This document shows, piece after piece, positions 20,294-28,668 of a stretch of 64,000 nt of DNA. The notes under the pieces are model-generated. The model had not been told where the DNA came from. It ran no database searches and worked only from the letters and a program-made list of their open reading frames with translations. The position numbers and the translations under genes were made by a program. Each line of letters starts with the position of its first letter. Position 1 is the stretch's first letter. The DNA is from Eubacterium sp. AF22-9 (GTDB taxonomy: Bacteria; Bacillota; Clostridia; Lachnospirales; Lachnospiraceae), in the NCBI GenBank assembly GCA_003458705.1, contig QRVH01000006.1, forward strand, positions 1-64,000. The letters run 5' to 3'.

Positions 20294-21591
20294 CTAGAGG
20301 TCATCGGGCGAGTCATAAGGCTGCACGGTGACTTTTCTTTTGTCCAGAAAATGCTGCACTGTGATGTTTAACAGGTAGCTTAATACGGCAAATACGGGAA
20401 CTCCAAGGAACATTCCAATTACGCCAAACAGCGCCCCACCTACGGTTATTGAGAACACAACCCATACAGGCTTAAGACCTGTAGTGCTACCGATGATACG
20501 CGGACCGATAAGCAGACCGTCAACCTGCTGGATGCAGACAATCATGATTACAATATGATAAGTTTGATAGGGCTTGCGATAACAATAATCACACCGCCAA
20601 TCACGCCACCGATATATGGTCCGAAATACGGAATCATGTTCGTTATGCCGACAATCACACTTATAAGCACTGCATAAGGCAGCTTGAGAATCAGCATGAT
20701 AATAAAGCAGATAATCATGACAATAATTGAGTCAAATGATTTGCCGATAATATAATTAATAAAAATGCTTGCACAATTCTTACAGATGATGCGTGTATTG
20801 TCTGCTGTTTTCCTAGGAAGCACGGCATATAAAAATCTCTTAAAATGATAAAAAATATTCTTATTATCAGAAATCATGTAGATGGACACGATAATTGCAA
20901 TAACAAGGTTTAACACACCCGAAAGAATGGCCATGGATGTATTAAGAATGTAAGGAACCATATTGGTAAGTGCATCAGTCATGTAGTCAACAAGTTTAGG
21001 AAGAGCATCTTCAATCTTCTGATTAATGAAATTGTAATCAATAGAAGAATTGGCGTGCTTATCTTCAAACTCAGTAAACCAGTTGCGGATATTCTCGTAC
21101 CATACAGGAGCCTGATTGGCAATCTCTGTAATACTTTTGTATATCTGAGGCACAACAAAGCCTATTAATATTGCAAATGCGCCAACTGCTATCAGGTAAG
21201 CAACAAGAATTGAAAGCATTTTGGCGGCTTTCTTGGACTTGATATGGCATACCCCCATGAAGAACCTGTTATAAAGGGTCTTGATAAACGGATAAAGAAC
21301 AAGCGCAATCATGGCACCAATAAGAAATGGTGACAGTATATTGAATATATTGCCCAATGACTTGACGGTTGCAGGCCAGTTACCAATGAACTTATATATA
21401 AGAATTGCACCTAGCACAAAAAGCAGACCATATATAACAATTGTAAAGTATTTGCTGTTAGGCTGGAATACATTCTTGCCAACAGCTTTGTCAGGTTTTG
21501 GCGGCTGTTCATGTTCAGAATCAAGATTAATAGCCTCAATTGGAATATTGTCAACGTGTTTTGGCTGTTGTTCGAATTTTTTTAACTTCAT
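20294..21591 (-). CDS. AI-2E family transporter (PerM/YdiK-like), frame broken near 20552
   Basis: A polytopic membrane protein of about 432 residues when repaired. The first frame (21591 to 20548) covers the N-terminal tail, two helices, the long extracytoplasmic segment and the first half of the conserved membrane core, ending at ASPIKLII. The second frame resumes with IMIVCIQQVDGLLIGPRIIG and GVIGMFLGVPVFAVLSYLLN, the family's most conserved C-terminal block. One added base near 20552 gives LIIxVIMIVCIQQVDG and restores the family alignment. The family includes exporters and Na+/H+ antiporters; the substrate cannot be told here. The split is probably a sequencing loss in an A-run. Confidence 0.8.
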
Positions 21592-21773
21592 ATCAACTCT
21601 CTTTTCTTAATAAATGTATATTAAATATAAATATTTTCTCTTAAAATTGGGAATATAATAGAATTATAAGGTGTATAAAGGCACATATCAATATAAAAAA
21701 CATGGTAAAATGATGAAAAAACAAGAAAATTATAAAAAAAGATAAATTGTTCTTAAATAAATACAAAAAAGTG
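21592..21773. other. AT-rich spacer before tRNA-Lys
   Basis: No ORF or strong hairpin. It should hold the promoter of the leftward AI-2E gene, but I cannot fix one. A-runs dominate the right half. Confidence 0.4.
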
Positions 21774-21801
21774 CTTGCATTTTATTAAACCATGCTATAG
21801 A
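21774..21801 (+). promoter_or_regulatory. Candidate promoter of tRNA-Lys
   Basis: CTTGCA (21774-21779), 16 bases, TATAGA (21796-21801) with an upstream TGC extension. It lies about 50 bp before the tRNA. Confidence 0.5.
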
Positions 21802-21851
21802 ATATCACTTGTGCTTGAGACAACACAAAAGCACAGAACAAAATAAGTTAC

Positions 21852-21924
21852 GCACCGCTAGCTCAGTTGGTAGAGCACCTGACTCTTAATCAGGGTGTCC
21901 AGGGTTCGAACCCCTGGCGGTGCA
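21852..21924 (+). tRNA. tRNA-Lys, anticodon CTT
   Basis: A complete cloverleaf: acceptor GCACCGC/GCGGTGC with discriminator A, D-arm GCTC...GAGC, anticodon stem CCTGA/TCAGG with loop CTCTTAA (anticodon CTT), T-arm CCAGG GTTCGAA CCCCTGG. CCA is not encoded. It reads AAG codons. Confidence 0.97.
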
Positions 21925-21930
21925 CTGGAA

Positions 21931-21975
21931 GGTCTTATGATTTAGGGAATCCTAGGTTGTAAGGCTTTTATTTTT
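21931..21975 (+). terminator. Terminator after tRNA-Lys
   Basis: GGTCTTATGATTTAGG pairs imperfectly with CCTAGGTTGTAAGGC, followed by TTTTATTTTT. Confidence 0.65.
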
Positions 21976-21991
21976 ATGTTAAGACAAATGT

Positions 21992-22020
21992 TTGACATAA
22001 ATATATGAATAGAGTATTAT
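21992..22020 (+). promoter_or_regulatory. Promoter of the candidate antitoxin RNA
   Basis: TTGACA (21992-21997), exactly 17 bases, TATTAT (22015-22020): near-consensus sigma-A promoter with no ORF of size downstream before the terminator at ~22119. Confidence 0.8.
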
Positions 22021-22026
22021 GATAAT

Positions 22027-22119
22027 ACAAAGGAACTTACCGATAGACGGCTAGCTTTGTAGATTAGAGAGTTAAAAAATAACTGCCCAAACTGTCCAGG
22101 CTGGGGCGGTTATTTTTTT
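22027..22119 (+). ncRNA. Candidate antisense antitoxin RNA of a type I toxin-antitoxin locus
   Basis: A strong promoter and an intrinsic terminator define a ~95-nt non-coding transcript. The terminator stem (AAAAATAAC..GCCC with GGGC.GTTATTTTT, 22074-22118) works in both directions. The 3' part of this RNA is complementary to the end of the toxin message, whose stop codon is inside the stem. This convergent layout with a shared terminator is that of par (fst) in Enterococcus and of txpA/RatA in Bacillus. Transcript ends are predicted. Confidence 0.6.
22074..22118. terminator. Bidirectional terminator shared by toxin and antitoxin RNAs
   Basis: An A-rich left arm and T-rich right arm flank the GCCC/GGGC core; read on either strand the stem is followed by a U-run. 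Confidence 0.8.
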
Positions 22120-22205
22120 GTCTTTTTATCAGAAAGAATAACAACAAGTGTTATAACTTCAATTAATACAAGTGTGTATGTAAGAAGATCTGAAAAAGTT
22201 AGCAC
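22110..22205 (-). CDS. Candidate type I toxin: 31-aa single-span hydrophobic peptide
   Basis: From GTG at 22205 the frame encodes MLTFSDLLTYTLVLIEVITL, then VVILSDKKTKK and stop. It has one hydrophobic segment (residues ~8-25) and a positively charged C-terminus, the form of Fst/TxpA and holin-like small toxins that insert in the membrane. AAAGGAGGTGAT is a near-perfect ribosome site. CCTC upstream pairs with that site in a 7-bp hairpin (22214-22230), so translation of the full message should be blocked until processing, as in other type I systems. The last codons and stop lie in the shared terminator. It is too short for ordinary gene finders. Confidence 0.65.
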   Translation of the reverse strand: MLTFSDLLTYTLVLIEVITLVVILSDKKTKK

Positions 22206-22213
22206 GCCTATCA

Positions 22214-22230
22214 CCTCCTTTCAAAAGAGG
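22214..22230 (-). promoter_or_regulatory. Hairpin hiding the toxin ribosome binding site
   Basis: On the minus strand CCTCTTTTGAAAGGAGG folds into a 7-bp stem with a 3-base loop; the 3' arm is the Shine-Dalgarno sequence. Confidence 0.65.
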
Positions 22231-22272
22231 CTAAAGGCTAACCGCCTACCGTGAATGATAAGTCCCAAAGAA

Positions 22273-22301
22273 ATAATAGCATAGCCGGAATTTAAATACA
22301 A
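22273..22301 (-). promoter_or_regulatory. Candidate promoter of the toxin message
   Basis: On the minus strand TTGTAT (22301-22296), 17 bases ending in TGC, TATTAT (22278-22273): an extended -10 promoter giving a ~60-nt leader. Confidence 0.55.
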
Positions 22302-22346
22302 AAAAACAACGCAATGCAACAATTGAGAATTGAAGATGTTAATATC

Positions 22347-22375
22347 TTGACAATATGATATCAAAATGATATCAT
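22347..22375 (+). promoter_or_regulatory. SPFH operon promoter with two TGATATCA operators
   Basis: TTGACA (22347-22352), 17 bases, TATCAT (22370-22375). The palindromic octamer TGATATCA occurs twice, at 22356-22363 and 22367-22374, between and over the -10 box. A repressor is expected. Confidence 0.7.
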
Positions 22376-22454
22376 ACGAATATCAACAAAGACACCGTTA
22401 AAAGAATAATCAATAACAAGATTAATAATCAGGGTGTTAAGGAGGTATTTTTAT

Positions 22455-23507
22455 ATGGAAGAAAAGGTTTTGAAGAAAAGCAAGAATGGTCTGATAATGG
22501 TTACACTGTTTATATTACTTTACGCAGCAGCTATAGCAGCAATTATTGTTGGTTCGATTATGGTTGAACAGGCAGAGACTAAAGCAGGATGGATAGTACT
22601 TATCGTTGCAGGTGGTGTATACGCAGCAATAGGCTGGATATTCTTTATCGGTCTTAAGGTATTAAAGCCACAGGAAGCACTTGTGCTTACACTTTTTGGC
22701 AAGTATGTTGGAACTATTAAAGAAGCGGGATTTTACTTTGTGAATCCTTTTTGTGTGGCTGTTAACCCGGCAGCGTCAACTAAGCTTAATCAGAGCGGTG
22801 ATGTGACAGGCGATGGAAATAAGCTTGATCTGGCAAGTATGGCAGGTGTTGCAGGAATGGCAATTGCAGCGGGAAATAATTCGCAGTCAGCTAATAAGAA
22901 GATTTCACTTAAGATAATGACATTGAGCAACAGCAGACAGAAGATTAATGACTGCCTTGGTAATCCTGTTGAGATTGGCATTGCGGTTATGTGGAAAGTG
23001 ACAGATACAGCTAAGGCAGTGTTTAATGTAGATAATTATAAGGAATATCTTTCATTACAATGTGACAGTGCACTCCGTAATATTGTACGCATGTATCCAT
23101 ATGATGTTGCAGAAAATGTAGATACAACGGGAGATGGAATTGCAGATGAGGGAAGCCTTCGAGGTTCAAGTGAAGTTGTAGCAGAAAGAATAAGAAAAGA
23201 AATCCAGGGCAAAGTAGCAGATGCCGGACTTGAGATAATAGAAGCACGAATTACATATCTTGCGTATGCACCTGAGATAGCAGCAGTAATGCTTCAGAGA
23301 CAGCAGGCATCAGCAATAGTAGATGCAAGAAAGATGATAGTTGATGGTGCTGTAGGAATGGTAGAGATGGCACTTGAGAGATTATCAGAAAAACAGGTTA
23401 TAGAGCTTGATGAAGAGAGAAAAGCAGCTATGGTATCCAACCTTTTAGTCGTCCTTTGTGGAAACAAAGATGCCCAGCCAGTAGTTAATTCAGGAAGTCT
23501 TTACTAA
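22455..23507 (+). CDS. SPFH/band-7 membrane protein
   Basis: Two hydrophobic helices near the N-terminus (residues ~12-60) are followed by an SPFH domain: [20 protein letters not shown] and [10 protein letters not shown], then [20 protein letters not shown], and a helical tail rich in [20 protein letters not shown]. Such stomatin/flotillin-like proteins form ring oligomers in membrane microdomains. A Gly/Ala/Asn insert (~residues 115-145) interrupts the domain. GGAGG ten bases upstream supports ATG 22455. Its stop overlaps the start of the following small ribbon-helix-helix gene, so the two are translationally coupled. The promoter holds a double TGATATCA operator, suggesting tight control. 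Confidence 0.85.
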   Translation: MEEKVLKKSKNGLIMVTLFILLYAAAIAAIIVGSIMVEQAETKAGWIVLIVAGGVYAAIGWIFFIGLKVLKPQEALVLTLFGKYVGTIKEAGFYFVNPFCVAVNPAASTKLNQSGDVTGDGNKLDLASMAGVAGMAIAAGNNSQSANKKISLKIMTLSNSRQKINDCLGNPVEIGIAVMWKVTDTAKAVFNVDNYKEYLSLQCDSALRNIVRMYPYDVAENVDTTGDGIADEGSLRGSSEVVAERIRKEIQGKVADAGLEIIEARITYLAYAPEIAAVMLQRQQASAIVDARKMIVDGAVGMVEMALERLSEKQVIELDEERKAAMVSNLLVVLCGNKDAQPVVNSGSLY

Positions 23508-23710
23508 TGGCAGATTCAGGTAAGAAACAGGTTCCTCTCCGGTTATCAGCTAAACTCTATGATGCCATTGCAGCGTGGGCAGAGGACGATTTCAGATCTG
23601 TGAATGGACAGATAGAGTACCTGCTGACCGAGTGTGTACGACAGAGAAAGAAGAATGGTGCGCCAGTTCCGCACGAACTTGATGTTCCACCAGACTTAGA
23701 TATCAGGTAG
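23507..23710 (+). CDS. Small Arc-like ribbon-helix-helix protein
   Basis: A 67-aa protein starting [20 protein letters not shown] with [20 protein letters not shown], the Arc/MetJ-type ribbon-helix-helix pattern (beta strand KQVPLRLS, helix with [10 protein letters not shown]). It overlaps the SPFH stop by one base (TAATG). Proteins of this type downstream of SPFH genes are sometimes misnamed as PTS subunits. Either it regulates the operon through the TGATATCA sites, or the fold serves protein-protein contacts with the SPFH ring; both are inference. Confidence 0.7.
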   Translation: MADSGKKQVPLRLSAKLYDAIAAWAEDDFRSVNGQIEYLLTECVRQRKKNGAPVPHELDVPPDLDIR

Positions 23711-23744
23711 AATGAAAAAAATAAATATATAACTATTATATATT

Positions 23745-23791
23745 AAAACCTCTCCATACCGACATTATAAATGCTGGTATGGAGAGGTTTT
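23745..23791. terminator. Bidirectional terminator
   Basis: A 16-bp perfect stem AAAACCTCTCCATACC (23745-23760) with 23776-23791 and a 15-base loop, separating the convergent SPFH operon and FliD-like gene. Confidence 0.92.
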
Positions 23792-23848
23792 AAATATACA
23801 ATATTGAACAAATCGGACATCATATATGCATATCCGTTATCAGAAATT

Positions 23849-24541
23849 CTAACTGCGAGAATTAAACTTACTTGTCATAAGTGAATATAAATCATCCGAC
23901 GAGTTAGAGGCAGCACCTGATGATGTATATGAGTTGGTAACATAATTAATGTTAGCCTTTGCAAGTGATGATACATTAGAGCCAATAATTCCAAGCCTTT
24001 TTGCAAATTCTGATGATGTTCCAAATGCTTTCTTTAAAGTATCTGTATCAGCAGCCTTAAGCTTCTTTTCATCGATTGAAAGAGAACCGTCTTCTTTAAG
24101 TGTAATTCCTACTGCAGATAATGTTTCATAGTTCTCTTTAACTGATTCCTTTAACAGCTCAGAACACATAGAATTGATGGAACTTGATGTTTTACCAAGG
24201 GTGTTATAGAGCTTATTATAAGAATCAACTACAGATTTGATATCCGCATATATTGCAGAATAATCACCGTTTTTTTCAGCATCAGCGAAAAGAGTTGATT
24301 TCTCATCAGTGAATTTAGCTGCATTTTCTGTAACAGAATCAGCATCATCCTTAATGTCTTCGTAAGCGTCTTTCTGTAACTTCTTAGTAAGTGAAGAAGT
24401 TGAAGTGTCAGTTTTTTTGGAAAGCAGGCTTGTAAGGCTGTCATCATCCTTATTCTGGATGTAATCAAGCAGGGTCTTTGATGAAGGCTCAATGCCTGCT
24501 TTAAGCTGGTTAGCTGCCAGCATCTGTGATGTAATCCGCAT
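23849..24541 (-). CDS. Small FliD-like flagellar cap/hook-associated protein
   Basis: A 230-aa protein beginning MRITSQMLAANQLKAG, like the N-termini of hook-associated proteins. Its C-terminal half matches the FliD C-terminal pattern: VVDSYNKLYNTLG, then GITLKEDGSLSIDEKKLKAA, then LKKAFGTSSEFAKRLG. FliD caps the filament and helps flagellin fold. It is less than half the length of normal FliD and lacks the N-terminal coiled-coil part, so it may be a paralogue. AAGGAGG supports the start. A sigma-28 promoter lies just upstream, tying it to flagellin expression although the genes are 14 kb apart. Confidence 0.65.
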   Translation of the reverse strand: MRITSQMLAANQLKAGIEPSSKTLLDYIQNKDDDSLTSLLSKKTDTSTSSLTKKLQKDAYEDIKDDADSVTENAAKFTDEKSTLFADAEKNGDYSAIYADIKSVVDSYNKLYNTLGKTSSSINSMCSELLKESVKENYETLSAVGITLKEDGSLSIDEKKLKAADTDTLKKAFGTSSEFAKRLGIIGSNVSSLAKANINYVTNSYTSSGAASNSSDDLYSLMTSKFNSRS

Positions 24542-24597
24542 AAATTTCCTCCTTATATATCAAGTGTGATTGAATACACATTTATCAGCTGAATATA

Positions 24598-24624
24598 ATA
24601 TCGGATAAAACAAGCTGAAACTTA
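24598..24624 (-). promoter_or_regulatory. Sigma-28 promoter of the FliD-like gene
   Basis: On the minus strand TAAG (24624-24621), 15 bases, TCCGATAT (24605-24598), the same -10 as the flagellin promoter. Confidence 0.75.
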
Positions 24625-24654
24625 ACATACTACCTTCGAAAGGAGGTGGCAGAT

Positions 24655-24864
24655 ATGCTTCCAGCATTTGACTATAATCATGAAAAAGACGAATATAAAA
24701 ACGGATATAGTGATGGACAGGGTGACAAGAGTTTTGATGACGGTGAAAATGAATTTGCCAGCAATCTTGACGAGAGTGATGTAATGCGTCCAGTCAATTC
24801 GCTAGATGATTATACAAGTTTCCTTTTGTGGGGAACTGATTTTGACGACAAGAATAATATCTAA
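24655..24864 (+). CDS. Small acidic protein, 69 aa, unknown
   Basis: A short, strongly acidic protein (about a quarter Asp/Glu) with Tyr- and Asn-rich N-terminus (FDYNHEKDEYKNGYSDGQGD) and aromatic end (YTSFLLWGTDFDDKN). GGAGG at 24642-24646 is eight bases before ATG 24655, which I prefer to the GTG three codons earlier. It diverges from the FliD-like gene across the sigma-28 promoter. No family recognised; not a membrane protein. Confidence 0.6.
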   Translation: MLPAFDYNHEKDEYKNGYSDGQGDKSFDDGENEFASNLDESDVMRPVNSLDDYTSFLLWGTDFDDKNNI

Positions 24865-24958
24865 AAATAGTATTAATAATTTATTAATCTTTGAAAGGCT
24901 GATTGACTGAATATTTTCAATGTTATATGATAAGCGAAAATGGAGGTATGAGTTTAGT

Positions 24959-25825
24959 ATGTATGGGTATATAGTTGTTGATCAGCCAGAACTTAAATTC
25001 AGAGAATTTGATAAATACCGCTCATACTATTGTGGTCTGTGCGATTCGCTGGCAGAAGCGCATGGATTGAAGGGGCAGATTTCCTTAAGCTATGATATGA
25101 CATTTCTGGTTATACTTCTTACAGGGTTGTATGAACCGGAAACTATATACTCTGAGGAACGTTGCGTCACACATCCATTAAGAAAGCATCCTGTGAGGCG
25201 TAACGTTGTTTCAGATTATGTTGCGGATATGAATGTCCTTCTGACATATTACAAATGTATGGACGACTGGTACGATGAGAAAAAGGTCTTGAAAAGAACT
25301 TATGCCGGAGTATTGAAAAAAGATATTAAAAAGCTTGAGAAGAAATATCCTCATAAGGCAGAGATTATAAGGAAAAGCCTTTCTAAGTTGTCAGAATATG
25401 AAAAAGCACAGGAAACAAATATTGACAAGCCGGCAGAGCAGTTTGGTATACTGTTAGGTGAAGTTGCTGCCATGAAAGATGATGAGTGGAGTGATGAGTT
25501 AAGGGTGCTTGGCAATAATCTTGGCAGATTTATATATCTGCTGGATGCATATGATGATTTGGAAAAAGATGATAAAAAGAACAATTATAATGTATTTAAG
25601 TATCATAAGGATGTAGAGGATTTTGATACATTTGCAGAAAACATACTTAAAGCGTATATGGCAGGATGTGCAAGGGCTTTTGAGAGACTGCCGATTCTTG
25701 CTAATGCAGAACTGTTAAGAAATATCATATATTCAGGTGTATGGACAAAGTTCTACGCCGCCAGAAGGAAGAAAAATAATACTGCCGGTAAGCAGTTGGA
25801 GGAACATAATGACAGATCCATATAA
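24959..25825 (+). CDS. DUF5685-like protein
   Basis: A helical, cytoplasmic protein of 288 aa with the N-terminal segment [20 protein letters not shown] (CxxC plus Tyr-rich), a central [16 protein letters not shown] and [20 protein letters not shown]. The DAYDDLxxD pattern recalls metal-binding aspartates of isoprenoid-synthase-like helical folds; I recall the family as DUF5685. Function unknown. ATG 24959 fits the conserved [16 protein letters not shown] start; GGAGG is 12 bases upstream, a long spacing. Its end overlaps the start of the DnaJ-like gene by 17 bases, so the two are co-translated. Confidence 0.7.
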   Translation: MYGYIVVDQPELKFREFDKYRSYYCGLCDSLAEAHGLKGQISLSYDMTFLVILLTGLYEPETIYSEERCVTHPLRKHPVRRNVVSDYVADMNVLLTYYKCMDDWYDEKKVLKRTYAGVLKKDIKKLEKKYPHKAEIIRKSLSKLSEYEKAQETNIDKPAEQFGILLGEVAAMKDDEWSDELRVLGNNLGRFIYLLDAYDDLEKDDKKNNYNVFKYHKDVEDFDTFAENILKAYMAGCARAFERLPILANAELLRNIIYSGVWTKFYAARRKKNNTAGKQLEEHNDRSI

Positions 25826-26609
25826 AGTGTTGGGGGTATCAAGGGATGCTTCCGATGATGAAGTGAAAAAAGCATACAGAACACTGAGCCGAAAGTATCA
25901 TCCTGATGCTAACATTAATAATCCTAATAAGGATCAGGCAGAAGAGATGTTTAAGCTTGTACAGCAGGCTTATAACCAGATAATGCGTGAGCGTGAGGGC
26001 GGATACAGTAGTCAGTCATACAGCCAGACGCGTTATGGTACAGGTCGTTCAGATCATTATGGTTATGATGGTGATTATCAGAACCAGTCACAGGGCGGAT
26101 ATGGAGATTTCGGAAGCTTCTGGGGATTTGGTCCATTTGGATTTGGTGGATATACAGGAAGCTATGGTGGCAATGGATATGGCAGTGATAATCTCAATGG
26201 CAATGATCCTACAACAGTGCATCTGAGGGCAGCAGCTAATTATATTAATAACTCTAGTTATGATGAAGCTATTAATGTGCTTAACAACATAACTGACCGT
26301 GATGGAAGATGGTACTACTACAGTGCGTTGGCACATCTTGGAAAAGGAGAAGAAGCTACAGCTTTGGAAGATGCCAAGCGTGCTTTGGATTCTGATCCTG
26401 ACAATATGCAGTATCAGTTGCTGTATCAGCGTATTGCAAGCGGTGGAAGCTGGTATGCAGGAAGAAGGACACAGTATCAGGGACCGTCATCTACAACATA
26501 TTGTACAGGCTGTGCTCCGTGGGTTGCACTCTGCCTGTGTTCAAATATATGTATGCCTATGTGCTGTGGCTATGGTTCAGGCGGCTATTATCCGGGTGGA
26601 AGCATATAA
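25809..26609 (+). CDS. DnaJ-domain protein with TPR-like core and Cys-rich tail
   Basis: The J domain (residues 1-70) has [20 protein letters not shown] and the essential HPD (KYHPDA), so it should stimulate a DnaK-type Hsp70 ATPase. Then comes a Tyr/Gly/Phe-rich linker (to ~140), a TPR-like helical part ([20 protein letters not shown], then [20 protein letters not shown]), and a short tail with eight cysteines ([20 protein letters not shown]) that is hydrophobic enough to contact the membrane. It lacks the DnaJ zinc-finger repeats, so it is a type III J protein. It overlaps and probably works with the DUF5685 gene before it. Confidence 0.85.
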   Translation: MTDPYKVLGVSRDASDDEVKKAYRTLSRKYHPDANINNPNKDQAEEMFKLVQQAYNQIMREREGGYSSQSYSQTRYGTGRSDHYGYDGDYQNQSQGGYGDFGSFWGFGPFGFGGYTGSYGGNGYGSDNLNGNDPTTVHLRAAANYINNSSYDEAINVLNNITDRDGRWYYYSALAHLGKGEEATALEDAKRALDSDPDNMQYQLLYQRIASGGSWYAGRRTQYQGPSSTTYCTGCAPWVALCLCSNICMPMCCGYGSGGYYPGGSI

Positions 26610-26623
26610 TAATCAATTAATAA

Positions 26624-26668
26624 GGGATGTTACCAGACTATTGTGTTAAGGTAACATCCCATTTTTAA
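26624..26668 (+). terminator. Terminator after the DnaJ-like gene
   Basis: GGGATGTTACC (26624-26634) pairs perfectly with 26650-26660, followed by a T-run. Confidence 0.9.
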
Positions 26669-26670
26669 TG

Positions 26671-28479
26671 TTATTTTTCTTTTTTAATCCATGCATCAAG
26701 GTTGTTAAATAATATATCAAACTGCACAGGACCCATGTCGAGTATATACTGATGAAAATTTTTAAGATTGAATTTATCAGAAAGTTCACTTTGTGCCTTA
26801 GTCTTTAACTGCTCAAATCCTAACATTCCAAGAACATATTTGCAATAATTGCCCGGGTCAGAGACAAATGCGTAATACATTTCGTGAGCGACTGATTTAT
26901 CATCAAAACCATACTGGCTGATGTATTTGTAAACATCATCTTCACTCCATCCATAGTAATTAACGCCAATATCCCCTTTTGCATAAAGGCACAGGACAGT
27001 GGCATAATTAGCAGCATACATTTTGTTAAGTGCATCGTTGCCGGTCTGTGCATAATTATAAGAAAGAACTTCAACATATGATGCCCAGCCTTCAACATAT
27101 CCGCCTGGTGCAAGAATGTATCTTATCCAGTCAGGATTGGTTGCGGCAAAATACTGTGTCTGGTACATGTGTCCCGGATACCCTTCATGTGCAAGTGTAG
27201 GATATAATTCACTCGCAGAAGTGCCTGAAGAATTGATGTATATTGAATTGATATCAAGGTTATCAAGCTGCGGAATAAAGTACATAGCCGGACTGGTGTA
27301 GTCCTCAAGCGCCTTTGACACATATTTGATATTATAATTCACATCTGGAATCTCAGGGAAATCATCGGTTATTCTTTTCTTAAGGTCGGTAAGAATACCA
27401 ACCGGGTCAGTCATATTGAATGAAAATGTGTCAAATTTATCAAGAATAGAGGAGTCTTTAAGCGCAAGCGACTGCATTTTAAGCATATATTTCTTGATAT
27501 AAGAATCAACCAGCTTATCGTATTCGTCAACAGATTTGCTCCAGCCAAGTGTTGAAGAGAGTATATATTCAAAATACCGAGAACCATCAGGATAATTGCA
27601 TAAACCGCCTGAATATCTGTTAGAGCCTTTCAATGAAGTAAGCATATTTACAAGGGACTGGTATCCTGGAATTACATGTTCATTGACTGCGGACACATTT
27701 TTAGCTTTATAATCTGCAATATCCTGTGAAGAAAGTCCGTCAACAGAAGCAAGCTTTTCGTTAAAGGTTGATATCATTGCACCATCTTCTAAACCGGCAG
27801 TCTCAAGAAATGAGTTGCAGCTTTCAATTACCTCATCGGCAAGGGTGTCTTCCATAAAATATCCGTTATCAGCACGAAGCTTCTCAAATGCAGCCATATT
27901 TTCAAAATATCCGTCAACATCGCAGAGCAGCTCAATATATTCGTCAATATCTTTCTTTTCTTCAAATGTATATTCAGCAAAAAGCAGTGGCAGCTGGACA
28001 TGAATACCTGTAGTTGTCTGAAGCTGTGTATTAAACATGTACAAATCACTGTATTCCAGCTCATTTTCCATATACATAAGAAGCTCATCAAGCGTTATCT
28101 GTTGTTTTGCTGAAAGTGTGCTTCTGTCAAATGATTTAAGCGTTGATATTATGTCGGTGTAATCTGAGGAGTCATCGGGATTGTCAAGGTCGTAGCGGCC
28201 AAGAGTAATCTCATAATCGTTAATTCCGAAATCCCTGGGGTGTTCGACATAGGCATGCAAAGATACCATATCGGCACTTAACAGGTCAGCAAACAGGTTG
28301 TTTACATAATCCGTGAAATCAGTGTTATCCTCTGTGGCAGATATAGTAGTTTCTGATATCTGCTTCTGATTCCAGGGCAGGCTGCAGCCAGACAGGGTAA
28401 TTACCATTATAAAAACTATCAGCAGGCTCACAGCCTTGTTAAGAAATTGATGTAAAAGGCAAAGTTGTTTATTACGCAT
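26671..28479 (-). CDS. DUF885 family lipoprotein, putative zinc peptidase
   Basis: From ATG 28479 (GAGGA six bases upstream) the protein is 602 aa with a lipoprotein signal ending LSGC at about residue 31, so it should be anchored outside the membrane. The body is helical and carries HEGYPGHMYQ, the DUF885 form of an HExxH-like zinc site, and a later GYVEGWASYVEVLSY. DUF885 proteins are related to thermolysin-like/M32 helical peptidases. A peptide-scavenging role is plausible. Upstream in-frame ATGs would put a long tail before the signal peptide and are unlikely. Confidence 0.85.
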   Translation of the reverse strand: MRNKQLCLLHQFLNKAVSLLIVFIMVITLSGCSLPWNQKQISETTISATEDNTDFTDYVNNLFADLLSADMVSLHAYVEHPRDFGINDYEITLGRYDLDNPDDSSDYTDIISTLKSFDRSTLSAKQQITLDELLMYMENELEYSDLYMFNTQLQTTTGIHVQLPLLFAEYTFEEKKDIDEYIELLCDVDGYFENMAAFEKLRADNGYFMEDTLADEVIESCNSFLETAGLEDGAMISTFNEKLASVDGLSSQDIADYKAKNVSAVNEHVIPGYQSLVNMLTSLKGSNRYSGGLCNYPDGSRYFEYILSSTLGWSKSVDEYDKLVDSYIKKYMLKMQSLALKDSSILDKFDTFSFNMTDPVGILTDLKKRITDDFPEIPDVNYNIKYVSKALEDYTSPAMYFIPQLDNLDINSIYINSSGTSASELYPTLAHEGYPGHMYQTQYFAATNPDWIRYILAPGGYVEGWASYVEVLSYNYAQTGNDALNKMYAANYATVLCLYAKGDIGVNYYGWSEDDVYKYISQYGFDDKSVAHEMYYAFVSDPGNYCKYVLGMLGFEQLKTKAQSELSDKFNLKNFHQYILDMGPVQFDILFNNLDAWIKKEK

Positions 28480-28668
28480 ACTAATCCTCATTTCTGTCTT
28501 AATTAATATTATAAGAAATATTGATTTATTATTCACATATTGTATCATACTTAATACAGACTTGACACTTATTGTAAATTTTTCTATGATAAAGTTTACG
28601 GATAAATGATTCACACTACATTTGCGTTATAGCGATGAATTAAAATAATAGATTATGGAGGAAATGAT

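Noticed and set aside
28615-28668. A T-box leader was sought before metG.
   Set aside because: The gap to the divergent lipoprotein gene is short and has no T-box sequence or antiterminator.
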